Source: PoT sp049331405
GTDB taxonomy: Bacteria; Planctomycetota; Planctomycetia; Isosphaerales; Isosphaeraceae
Length of the DNA: 64,000 nt
Assembly: GCF_049331405.1 (NCBI RefSeq)
Contig: NZ_CP186274.1
Span: forward strand, 7,874,001 to 7,938,000
Reading direction: 5' to 3'
Shown here one piece after another: positions 37,350 through 43,464 of the stretch. The position numbers were made by a program, and so were the translations under genes. Under the pieces are notes generated by a model. The model was given only the letters and a program-made list of their open reading frames with translations. It had not been told where the DNA came from and did not search any database. Every line of letters begins with the position of its first letter. The stretch's first letter is position 1.

Positions 37350-39107
37350 ATGATCGGCGAGAAGCTCGGATCGTTTCGAGTCGAGGAAATTCTCGGAACG
37401 GGAGCGATGGGTGTCGTCTACCGGGCGATCAGCGAGACGACCGGCCGTCCCGCGGCCGTGAAGGTCATCAGCGGCGAGGTCGCCCAGCGCAGCAAGAGCT
37501 ACGAGCGCTTCCGCCGCGAGGCGGAGATCCTCCAGCAGTTCCGCCACCCGAACATCGTTCGCTTCCTGGCGCTGGGCCGTTACCAGGGGACGTCGTACTT
37601 CGCCATGGAGTACGTCGCGGGAGAGAACCTCGAGCAACTCCTCAACCGTCGAGGCCCCTTGCCCTGGCGCGAGGCGGTTGATTTTGGGATCCAGGTCTCC
37701 GAGGCCCTCCAGTACGCCCACGAACACGGCGTCGTTCATCGCGACCTGAAGCCATCGAACCTCATGGTCTCCGAGAAGGGTCGCGTGAAGCTGACCGACT
37801 TCGGGATCGCCAAGGATCTCGACGCCACGGCGCTCACCGCCACAGGGCGTACGCTCGGCACCGCGGCCTACATGGCCCCCGAGCAGATCCGAGGCGCCCC
37901 GGCGATCAGCCACAAGACCGACCTCTATGCCCTCGGTGTGGTCCTCTACCAGATCCTGACGGGCCGACCCACATTCGAGGGGACCTCGGCCGTCGTCCTG
38001 ATGCATTGCCACCTCAACGAGCCGGCGCCCAGGCCGAGCGCCAAGGTGGCCGAGATCCCGGTTGCCCTCGACAAGCTGATCGTGCAACTCCTCGCCAAGG
38101 ATCCGGCCGACCGCCCCTGGGATGCCGCGGCAGTTGCGTTAGCCTTGACGGAGATCCGCGACAAGGCCAGCCGGGGCGAGACCGTCCCCATGGTCTGGCC
38201 AACCGATGGCGACCCCACCATCAATCCCGTTAGGACGGGCCTGGAGCCGACCAAGAAAGCCAAGAAGCCCTCGACGTCGAAGGCGAACAAGAGGATTTTC
38301 GTCCCCGAGCGGCAGCACATTGAGATCGGCCTACTCGTCCTCGCGCTCGTCGCGATGAGCGGGTTCCTGGGATACATGCTCTGGCCGTATAGCGAGGAGT
38401 ACCTCTACAGCCAGGCCAATATCCTGATGGCCTCCGAGCATCGCTCCGACTGGGAACGGGCGCGTGAGAAGTACCTCGACACACTGGATCGCCGGTTCCC
38501 CGAGAGTAAATACCGGTCGACGGTCCAGTCCTGGCGGGATCGGATCGAGCTCTCCCGGGCGATTGATCGAGCTGTGTACCTCGAGACGCCCCATCCCACG
38601 CCGATCAACAAGACGCAGAACGTCGGGGAAGATAGCTACGTCCAGTATTTCAGCCTTGCCTCCGAGGCATCGAAACGTCACGACGACCTACTCGCGATCC
38701 ATTACTGGGATCAGATGTCAGCCAATCTCAAGGACAAGGAATTCGACCCCGAGATACGGCGCTGGTATTTGCTGGCCCAGAAGCGTTCGGAAGACCTGAA
38801 ATCCGCGGTGGAGCAACGACGGAGGCTCGTCACGAGCCTACTCGAGCAACTCGCGAAGGCGCGGACCATGAATCGCGCCACCGAGGTCGCCAACATCGCC
38901 AACAGCATCATGACCCGATACGGCGACTACACCGACCTTACGGATGTGCTGTCCGAGGCAGGCCTGACGCTACCCTCACCCGAGGCGGCCGTGCCCGAGC
39001 CGTCGGCTCCCCCGGTCGACGAAAAGCGCGCCACCCCGCCGGGGCTCGACAAGGAGAAGCCGGCCGAGCCCGAAAAGCCCGAAGTCTCAGCTCCCAAGTC
39101 GATCTGA
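37350..39107 (+). CDS. Membrane Ser/Thr protein kinase
   Basis: A Hanks-type kinase of 585 residues. The kinase domain (about 8-265) has GTGAMGVVYRA, the ATP-binding Lys38 in AAVKVI, HRDLKPSNLM (His130, Asp132), DFGIAK (Asp150) and APEQIRG. A single transmembrane helix lies at about 330-350, and an external or periplasmic part (about 355-550) has TPR/helical-like character with many Trp, Tyr, Arg and Lys. The Pro/Glu-rich end (about 545-585) looks unstructured. No PASTA repeats are seen. Such kinases are numerous in planctomycetes. Its FHA-bearing partner could be the FHA kinase in this window, but that is only an inference. Confidence 0.95.
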   Translation: MIGEKLGSFRVEEILGTGAMGVVYRAISETTGRPAAVKVISGEVAQRSKSYERFRREAEILQQFRHPNIVRFLALGRYQGTSYFAMEYVAGENLEQLLNRRGPLPWREAVDFGIQVSEALQYAHEHGVVHRDLKPSNLMVSEKGRVKLTDFGIAKDLDATALTATGRTLGTAAYMAPEQIRGAPAISHKTDLYALGVVLYQILTGRPTFEGTSAVVLMHCHLNEPAPRPSAKVAEIPVALDKLIVQLLAKDPADRPWDAAAVALALTEIRDKASRGETVPMVWPTDGDPTINPVRTGLEPTKKAKKPSTSKANKRIFVPERQHIEIGLLVLALVAMSGFLGYMLWPYSEEYLYSQANILMASEHRSDWERAREKYLDTLDRRFPESKYRSTVQSWRDRIELSRAIDRAVYLETPHPTPINKTQNVGEDSYVQYFSLASEASKRHDDLLAIHYWDQMSANLKDKEFDPEIRRWYLLAQKRSEDLKSAVEQRRRLVTSLLEQLAKARTMNRATEVANIANSIMTRYGDYTDLTDVLSEAGLTLPSPEAAVPEPSAPPVDEKRATPPGLDKEKPAEPEKPEVSAPKSI

Positions 39108-39145
39108 GCGCCCGCTGGAAGGCCTCGCGATGACTCTCTCACCGA

Positions 39146-39781
39146 TCACGCGATAATGCAGCTTCGCGACAGGTGTGGGTCGGTCAGGCTTTCGATGGCC
39201 TTGATCACGGCTCGAGCAATCTTGCCCCCTCCGGGACCGGAGGGTTCGATGCGCGAAGCGGGGGAATAGTCCGAGGCCTCGTTGCAGATCAGTCGGAGGT
39301 CGATCAAGGGAAGACCGGCACGGAAGGCCTCGCGCAAAATGACTTCATTGAAGAGGCTCAACCCGCTTTCAAGGGCCGGCTCCAGATCCGGGATCGCGTC
39401 GTAAATGGTACAAACAAAGGTGGGCAGACCACGCTCCAGGGTCGCCTGTAGCATGGCTCGGTAGTCTCGCTGAAATTCTGAGCGAATGATCGCCAGCCGG
39501 GTCATGACCTCGGAGTAGGATCGCGCTGCCCCATTCAGAATGAGGCTGCCGTGATCGAGTGCGTTATTCCCGCCGGCACTGACGATCAGGTGCGTGGCGT
39601 CCGATGGGAGTCGCATTAACTGGCCGAGCACCCCGTCGGTCGCTGCCCCGTCCGTTGCGAGGAGCGTCGCCTTCCATCCTTTCGGCAGGATTCGCCGCAA
39701 GTGCTCGATGACCGATGGCCCACCGGGGACGTAACTCGCGTTGTCGAAGATAGAATCGCCCAGCAGAACCACGTGTCCCAT
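39146..39781 (-). CDS. SGNH/GDSL hydrolase-like protein
   Basis: SGNH hydrolases are esterases or lipases. From ATG 39781 the protein is about 211 residues and starts MGHVVLLGDSIFDN, with the nucleophile Ser10 in GDS. SAGGNNAL carries the Gly and Asn of blocks II and III. The C-terminal block normally with Asp-x-x-His reads SPASRIEPSGPGG; the His is not seen, a pattern also found in a subset of SGNH-like proteins. The frame extends to 39850, but those 23 residues look nonconserved. It is downstream of the tRNA array on the same strand, by about 140 bases. Confidence 0.8.
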   Translation of the reverse strand: MGHVVLLGDSIFDNASYVPGGPSVIEHLRRILPKGWKATLLATDGAATDGVLGQLMRLPSDATHLIVSAGGNNALDHGSLILNGAARSYSEVMTRLAIIRSEFQRDYRAMLQATLERGLPTFVCTIYDAIPDLEPALESGLSLFNEVILREAFRAGLPLIDLRLICNEASDYSPASRIEPSGPGGGKIARAVIKAIESLTDPHLSRSCIIA

Positions 39782-39921
39782 CGAGTTCACCCCGCCCACA
39801 AGTGAAGTCTGATCTTCGCCCGAGAAAGCGATCAGCGTAGTAGCTTGCACATGAACACCGGCTTAATCGCTAGCTCATGACATTATAGCCATCGACTCCA
39901 TTCTTATCGTGAATCAAAAAA

Positions 39922-39993
39922 TGTCCTCGCCAGGAATCGAACCTGGTCTTCGACCTTCGCAAAGTCGCGTGCCTTCCATCACACTTCGAGGAC
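39922..39993 (-). tRNA. tRNA-Arg (GCG)
   Basis: Acceptor GTCCTCG/CGAGGAC, discriminator A, loop TTGCGAA, T loop TTCGATT. Last gene of the array, followed at once by TTTTTTG. GCG is unusual because bacteria generally read CGC with ACG. Confidence 0.88.
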
Positions 39994-40027
39994 GTGTGGG
40001 ATCCCTTGGAACCGGGGAATAGACGTT

Positions 40028-40098
40028 TCCTCCGCCCGGGAGTCGAACCCGGTCTTGCGGCTCCGAAGACCGCCGTGCTTCCGTCACACCCGCGGAGA
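40028..40098 (-). tRNA. tRNA-Arg (TCG)
   Basis: Acceptor TCTCCGC/GCGGAGG with a T1-G72 wobble, discriminator A, anticodon loop CTTCGGA, T loop TTCGACT. D stem GTGT/GCAC as in the flanking Arg genes. Confidence 0.85.
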
Positions 40099-40099
40099 G

Positions 40100-40171
40100 T
40101 GCCCTTGCCAGGAGTCGAACCTGGCCCTCGACTTTCGGAGAGTCGCGTGCCTTCCTGCACACCTCAAGGGC
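40100..40171 (-). tRNA. tRNA-Arg (CCG)
   Basis: Acceptor GCCCTTG/CAAGGGC, discriminator A, loop CTCCGAA, T loop TTCGACT. Only one base separates it from Arg (TCG). It resembles Arg (GCG), suggesting duplication. Confidence 0.88.
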
Positions 40172-40181
40172 ATTGACCGAG

Positions 40182-40251
40182 CAGGGATGCAAGGATTCGA
40201 ACCCTGTACGCGAGTGTTGGAATCTCGCTGCTCTCCCAGGAGCACATCCCT
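40182..40251 (-). tRNA. tRNA-Trp (CCA)
   Basis: Acceptor AGGGATG/CATCCCT, discriminator G as expected for Trp, loop TTCCAAC, T loop TTCGAAT. The anticodon stem has one mismatch next to the loop. Confidence 0.85.
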
Positions 40252-40268
40252 ATCCCTATCCCAAGCGC

Positions 40269-40859
40269 TCAGAGACGGCTGAGGACGGGTTCGTCATCGA
40301 GGAACTTCGCCCAGCTCTCGGACCTGTCGCCGTGCGACGAATAGAACGGCTTCCAGTCGGGGCGACTCGGGGCCTTGCGGAGCCGCATGCCGGCCTGCTC
40401 AGGCGTCCGGTCGGCCTTGCGGCCGTTGCAGTTCGTGCAGGCCGCCACGCAGTTCGTCCAGGTCGAGGCGCCGCCGTGGGCCCTCGGGATCACGTGGTCG
40501 ATGGTGATGAGCTCCCAGCCGGGCTGAATGCCGCAATATTGGCACGAATGATGATCCCGCTTGGCGACATTACGGCGGCTGAACGTCACCGCCTGCCCCG
40601 GGAGCCGATCATAGCGAGCCAGGCAGACGACCTCGGGGACCCGGAGACGAAACCTGGCCGAGCGGATGCAAGGGGCGTCGATCGCAGCTTCGAGGCTCGA
40701 CCACTCATCCCAGGTCATGAGCTGGTATTCATCCGGGTCGACGACCCGGGCGACCTCGTTCCAGATCATGACCAGGGCTCGAGCCACCGAGCAGACACCC
40801 ACCGCTTGCCAGTGGCGATTCAGGACGAGCGTCGGTCGATTGAGGACATTCCGAACCAT
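40269..40859 (-). CDS. HNH endonuclease embedded in the tRNA array
   Basis: A 196-residue HNH nuclease. The zinc pairs are C106QYC109 and C141TNC144, around the catalytic ITIDHVIPRAHGG (His122) and WTNCVAACTNCNGRK. The N-terminal part begins MVRNVLNRPTLVLNRHWQAV, which matches the wider family of stand-alone HNH proteins. The frame is open to 40937, but that would run into tRNA-His; ATG 40859 has GGGGGAG 8 bases upstream, so I use it. It lies between tRNA-His and tRNA-Trp, on the same strand as all the tRNAs. Possible roles are homing into the tRNA locus, array expansion, or a restriction-like nuclease; none can be decided from the sequence. Confidence 0.93.
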   Translation of the reverse strand: MVRNVLNRPTLVLNRHWQAVGVCSVARALVMIWNEVARVVDPDEYQLMTWDEWSSLEAAIDAPCIRSARFRLRVPEVVCLARYDRLPGQAVTFSRRNVAKRDHHSCQYCGIQPGWELITIDHVIPRAHGGASTWTNCVAACTNCNGRKADRTPEQAGMRLRKAPSRPDWKPFYSSHGDRSESWAKFLDDEPVLSRL

Positions 40860-40880
40860 TGCTGCGACTCCCCCCGGAGA

Positions 40881-40951
40881 TGTGCCCGACCGGGATCGAA
40901 CCGGCACCGTCCGCCTCACAAGCGGGTGTGCTGCCATTACACCACGGACAC
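40881..40951 (-). tRNA. tRNA-His (GTG)
   Basis: Acceptor GTGTCCG/CGGGCAC, discriminator A, loop TTGTGAG, T loop TTCGATC. Only the first pair of the anticodon stem is mismatched. It lies 22 bases upstream of the HNH start. Confidence 0.85.
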
Positions 40952-40953
40952 AG

Positions 40954-41037
40954 CGGAAGGGGCGGGAGTTGAACCCGCAAGGCTCATCGCTCGCCCGCCT
41001 TCCAAGCGGGTCCCGTCGCCGATCGGGTGGCCCTTCC
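40954..41037 (-). tRNA. tRNA-Ser (GGA)
   Basis: A class II tRNA with long variable arm. Acceptor GGAAGGG/CCCTTCC, discriminator G typical of Ser, loop TTGGAAG, T loop TTCAACT. Confidence 0.9.
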
Positions 41038-41060
41038 TTTCAACTCGCCTGCGCTAACAG

Positions 41061-41133
41061 TGGCCCCGGATGGAGTCGAACCATCGCTCTTCCCCATGTC
41101 ACGGGAATGTCTTTGCCGTTAGACGACAGGGCC
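41061..41133 (-). tRNA. tRNA-Val (GAC)
   Basis: Acceptor GGCCCTG/CGGGGCC with one G-T pair, discriminator A, loop GTGACAT, T loop TTCGACT. Confidence 0.87.
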
Positions 41134-41148
41134 AGTCTCGAACCATAG

Positions 41149-41221
41149 TGCCCCGACCGGGAGTCGAACCCGGAACCCCTCGTTAGGACCGAGGTGTGAT
41201 CATCCGCTTCACCATCGGGAC
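41149..41221 (-). tRNA. tRNA-Arg (CCT)
   Basis: Acceptor GTCCCGA/TCGGGGC, discriminator A, loop GTCCTAA, T loop TTCGACT. It reads AGG. Confidence 0.87.
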
Positions 41222-41224
41222 GAG

Positions 41225-41313
41225 CGGAAGGTGAGGGATTCGAACCCTCATTCCCCTTGCGAGGGAAACCGCATTAGCAATGCGGCCCGGCCAACCGTAT
41301 CCGGCTACCTTCC
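41225..41313 (-). tRNA. tRNA-Ser (GCT)
   Basis: Class II with a long variable arm. Acceptor GGAAGGT/ACCTTCC, discriminator G, loop TTGCTAA, T loop TTCGAAT. Confidence 0.92.
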
Positions 41314-41327
41314 GACGACGACCTGAG

Positions 41328-41399
41328 TGGACAGCCGGGGAATCGAACCCCGATCTCCTGGGTGCAAACCAGGCATCTTCCCGTTGAGACTAGCCGCCC
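41328..41399 (-). tRNA. tRNA-Ala (TGC)
   Basis: Acceptor GGGCGGC/GCTGTCC with two G-T pairs, discriminator A, loop TTTGCAC. A G3-T70 pair is present, the main identity element of tRNA-Ala. Confidence 0.9.
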
Positions 41400-41420
41400 G
41401 TGAGTTTTGTGTTTACGCGT

Positions 41421-41455
41421 GGGCCTTTCGGCGGATTCAAATCCGCCAAACGCCC
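41421..41455 (-). other. Minihelix-like hairpin in the array
   Basis: Between Ala (TGC) and Val (TAC) the minus strand holds an 8-bp stem GGCGGATT/AATCCGCC and flanking GGGC...GCCC and TTT/AAA pairs. The shape resembles an acceptor stem stacked on a T arm, without D and anticodon arms. It may be a tRNA remnant or only a processing hairpin. Confidence 0.35.
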
Positions 41456-41462
41456 TCTCGAA

Positions 41463-41533
41463 TCGTCCCGGATGGAGTCGAACCATCGTCGCCTGGATGT
41501 AAGCCAGGAGTCGTGCCGTTGGACCACGGGACG
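41463..41533 (-). tRNA. tRNA-Val (TAC)
   Basis: Acceptor CGTCCCG/CGGGACG, discriminator A, loop CTTACAT, T loop TTCGACT with a T stem like that of Val (GAC). Confidence 0.88.
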
Positions 41534-41579
41534 GGTCAAAACGTCTTCGGTCAGGAACACATCTCGATTCGATGACGAG

Positions 41580-41649
41580 TCTCAGGCCCCGGTATCGATC
41601 CGGGCGAATCGGCCTTATGACGACCGATGGGGCACCTGCCCAGCCTGAG
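41580..41649 (-). tRNA. Atypical tRNA with CAT anticodon
   Basis: Acceptor CTCAGGC/GCCTGAG, discriminator A. Loop GTCATAA gives CAT (Met or, if lysidine-modified, Ile). The D arm is GGGC-AGGT-GCCC with only four loop bases, and the T loop is ATCGATA instead of TTCRANY. No initiator features are seen. Confidence 0.65.
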
Positions 41650-41666
41650 CATAAGAACCGAAAAAG

Positions 41667-41748
41667 TGGCCACGGGGAGATTCGAACTCCCACGTCTCGA
41701 GGACTCGGGCCTCTCAGACCCGCGCGTCTACCGTTCCGCCACGTGGCC
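41667..41748 (-). tRNA. tRNA-Leu (GAG)
   Basis: Class II with long variable arm. Acceptor GGCCACG/CGTGGCC, discriminator A, loop CTGAGAG, T loop TTCGAAT. Confidence 0.9.
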
Positions 41749-41783
41749 ATGTTGTCTACGGACGAACTTCACTGACGACCGAG

Positions 41784-41871
41784 TGGGTGATGGAGGAGTT
41801 GAACCTCTCGCCTTCCGCCTCACAAATTACTTTGGCAACGGTTTTACAGACCGCCGTGAGGAGCATCACCC
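41784..41871 (-). tRNA. Tyr-like tRNA (GTA) with defective D arm
   Basis: Acceptor GGGTGAT/ATCACCC, discriminator A. Loop CTGTAAA is typical of tRNA-Tyr. Only about ten bases stand between acceptor and anticodon stems, too few for a D arm, while the variable region is about 31 bases. CCTCAC in the former can pair with GTGAGG in the latter. Confidence 0.5.
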
Positions 41872-41880
41872 TAGTTGGAG

Positions 41881-41951
41881 CGAGACCACGGGGAGTCGAA
41901 CCCCGAGCTGCGCATCGACAGTGCGCGATGTTGCCGTTACACCATGGTCCC
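41881..41951 (-). tRNA. tRNA-Asp (GTC)
   Basis: Acceptor GGGACCA/TGGTCTC, discriminator G as expected for Asp, loop CTGTCGA, T loop TTCGACT. Confidence 0.9.
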
Positions 41952-41967
41952 AATAGTCGCATCCGCA

Positions 41968-42041
41968 TAGCTCGGGAGGGATTCGAACCCTCAGCATCTC
42001 TCGTTCTGAGCAAGAGTGGTCTGCCAGTTGCCTACCGAGCT
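41968..42041 (-). tRNA. tRNA with Leu anticodon (CAG) in a class I body
   Basis: Acceptor AGCTCGG/CCGAGCT, discriminator A, loop CTCAGAA with a 6-bp-extendable anticodon stem, T loop TTCGAAT. The variable region has only about six bases, although Leu tRNAs are class II. The D stem pairs weakly. Confidence 0.65.
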
Positions 42042-42081
42042 GTCCGCGCCGGACCTCGACATGTCGAAGTCGAGATCCGAG

Positions 42082-42156
42082 ATCCGGGGGCTGGAATCGA
42101 ACCAGCGACCTCCACGTTCAGAGCGTGGTGCGGCTACCAGCAGCCACCACCCCGGA
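42082..42156 (-). tRNA. tRNA-Gln (CTG)
   Basis: Acceptor TCCGGGG/CCCCGGA, loop CTCTGAA, T loop TTCGATT. The discriminator is T, while Gln tRNAs usually have G or A. Confidence 0.8.
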
Positions 42157-42181
42157 GTATTGCCAAGCCTTCTCGGCGAGG

Positions 42182-42252
42182 TTCGGGAAGGAGGATTTGA
42201 ACCTCCACCTCCTGATTCAAAGTCAGGTCGCCTACCGTTAGCGGATTCCCGA
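42182..42252 (-). tRNA. tRNA-Gln (TTG)
   Basis: Acceptor TCGGGAA/TTCCCGA, discriminator A, loop CTTTGAA, T loop TTCAAAT. Confidence 0.88.
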
Positions 42253-42253
42253 G

Positions 42254-42325
42254 AGCGTCCTTCGGGAGTCGAACCCGCCTGTCGGGTTTGGAAGACCCGT
42301 GCCTTTGCCGCTCGGCCAAGGACGC
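42254..42325 (-). tRNA. tRNA-Gly (TCC)
   Basis: Acceptor GCGTCCT/AGGACGC, discriminator T typical of bacterial Gly tRNA, loop CTTCCAA. One mismatch at the base of the T stem. One base separates it from Gln (TTG). Confidence 0.87.
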
Positions 42326-42369
42326 AATGTGTTTCAAACGTTCATTCGCTCACACAAGTCGACACTCAG

Positions 42370-42453
42370 CGGAGAGGGAGGGAGTCGAACCCTCAAGGCT
42401 CATCGCTCGACCGACTTCGAATCGGGTGCCGTCGCCAATCGGCTTGCCTCTCC
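42370..42453 (-). tRNA. tRNA-Ser (CGA)
   Basis: Class II with long variable arm. Acceptor GGAGAGG/CCTCTCC, discriminator G, loop TTCGAAG, T loop TTCGACT. C27-T43 mismatch. Confidence 0.88.
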
Positions 42454-42467
42454 TCATGCTTGACGAG

Positions 42468-42539
42468 CACCGGCGGGAGGACTCGAACCTCCAATCGTCG
42501 CCTTAACAGGGCGCCGCCTTACCGTTAGGCCACACCGGT
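42468..42539 (-). tRNA. tRNA-Asn (GTT)
   Basis: Acceptor ACCGGTG/CGCCGGT, discriminator G, loop CTGTTAA, T loop TTCGAGT. First anticodon-stem pair G-A is mismatched. Confidence 0.87.
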
Positions 42540-42577
42540 CAGAAACTTCGGCCCCGACCATTCGAGGCGAGACCGAG

Positions 42578-42651
42578 TCAAGGCGGCCGGATTCGAACCG
42601 GCGTTCTCCTGCTCCCGAAGCAGGCGGAGTACCATGCTTTCCCACGCCTTG
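42578..42651 (-). tRNA. tRNA-Pro (CGG)
   Basis: Acceptor CAAGGCG/CGCCTTG, discriminator A, loop TTCGGGA, T loop TTCGAAT. Close to Pro (TGG), with the same CCTGC/GCAGG anticodon stem. Confidence 0.9.
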
Positions 42652-42662
42652 AAGTAACGCAG

Positions 42663-42733
42663 AGTGTCCAGTGGGAGTCGAACCCACGCTTCCGCCATGG
42701 CAAGGCGGGAGGCTACCGCTACATCATGGACAC
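42663..42733 (-). tRNA. tRNA-Gly (GCC)
   Basis: Acceptor GTGTCCA/TGGACAC, discriminator T, loop TTGCCAT, T loop TTCGACT. Confidence 0.9.
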
Positions 42734-42765
42734 ATCACGACGCACCGAATTGTCACAGGAGCGAG

Positions 42766-42837
42766 AGCACCGAGCAGGAGTCGAACCTGCGTTGCCGCAT
42801 TACGGGTGCGGTGTCCTGGCCTCTGGACGACCGGTGC
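42766..42837 (-). tRNA. tRNA-Thr (CGT) with C33
   Basis: Acceptor GCACCGG/TCGGTGC with a G-T pair, loop CCCGTAA so base 33 is C instead of the near-invariant T, T loop TTCGACT. Discriminator T. Confidence 0.75.
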
Positions 42838-42851
42838 CGAACGAGTCGAGT

Positions 42852-42923
42852 TGGGATCGGAGGGACTCGAAGCCTCACCCACTGATTAAGAGTCAGGCAT
42901 GCCGCCGGTAACACTTCGATCCC
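42852..42923 (-). tRNA. tRNA-Lys (CTT)
   Basis: Acceptor GGGATCG/CGATCCC, discriminator A, loop CTCTTAA. Mismatches at C27-T43 and at the conserved 53-61 pair (C-C), which may weaken the T arm. Confidence 0.75.
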
Positions 42924-42937
42924 TTCAGTCTGCGAGA

Positions 42938-43008
42938 TCGGCCCGGGAGGAATCGAACCTCCGCCTTGCGGTTATCGGCCGCATGTTCTACCGCTGAACT
43001 ACAAGCCG
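42938..43008 (-). tRNA. tRNA-Ile (GAT) with C33
   Basis: Acceptor CGGCTTG/CGGGCCG with two G-T pairs, discriminator A, loop CCGATAA so base 33 is C, T loop TTCGATT. Confidence 0.78.
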
Positions 43009-43063
43009 AATCCGTCATGCTCAGGCCCTTTTCACGACGTCATTTCATGACATCATTCGAGGA

Positions 43064-43135
43064 TGGGGTCAGAGGGATTCGAACCCTCGCTTCCCAGCTT
43101 AAAAGGCCGGTGTGCTGCCATTACACCACGACACC
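43064..43135 (-). tRNA. tRNA-Lys (TTT)
   Basis: Acceptor GGTGTCG/TGACCCC with one mismatch (T3-C70), discriminator A, loop CTTTTAA, T loop TTCGAAT. Confidence 0.85.
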
Positions 43136-43136
43136 G

Positions 43137-43196
43137 AGATATCATGATTAATATCATGAATTTATTCGCTAATAGGTAAATAGTTTAATTTAAAGA
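43137..43196 (-). promoter_or_regulatory. AT-rich island inside the array
   Basis: A 60-base spacer almost devoid of GC, with ATATCATGA twice, lies between Pro (TGG) and Lys (TTT). In this GC-rich genome it stands out. An internal promoter is a possibility; no clear -35/-10 pair can be named. Confidence 0.35.
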
Positions 43197-43197
43197 G

Positions 43198-43271
43198 TCG
43201 GGACGGCCGGACTCGAACCGGCGATCTCCTGCTCCCAAGGCAGGCGGATTACCAGGCTTTCCCACGTCCCG
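43198..43271 (-). tRNA. tRNA-Pro (TGG)
   Basis: Acceptor CGGGACG/CGTCCCG, discriminator A, loop CTTGGGA, T loop TTCGAGT. Confidence 0.92.
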
Positions 43272-43285
43272 TCGTGCGGAATCCA

Positions 43286-43359
43286 TCATGGCGTCCTGAT
43301 TTGAACTGATGTTCTCGAGCTCCCCGAGCCCGCGGATTGCCGGGCTTTCCCAGGCCTTG
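43286..43359 (-). pseudogene. Decayed tRNA-Pro (GGG)
   Basis: It aligns along its whole length with Pro (TGG). The acceptor CAAGGCC/CATGGCG-complement pairs at only five of seven positions and the T arm is broken, with TTCAAAT in a mismatched stem. The loop TCGGGGA gives GGG with C33. Probably nonfunctional. Confidence 0.7.
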
Positions 43360-43376
43360 AATCGACTGACACCGAG

Positions 43377-43447
43377 TAGCCCGTGAGGGAGTTGAACCCT
43401 CATTTCCGCTTTGAAAGAGCGGTGTCCTTCCACTAGACGAACGGACC
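43377..43447 (-). tRNA. tRNA-Glu (TTC)
   Basis: Acceptor GGTCCGT/ACGGGCT with a G1-T72 wobble, discriminator A, loop CTTTCAA, T loop TTCAACT. Confidence 0.85.
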
Positions 43448-43464
43448 AAATCGCGTCGCGGGAG

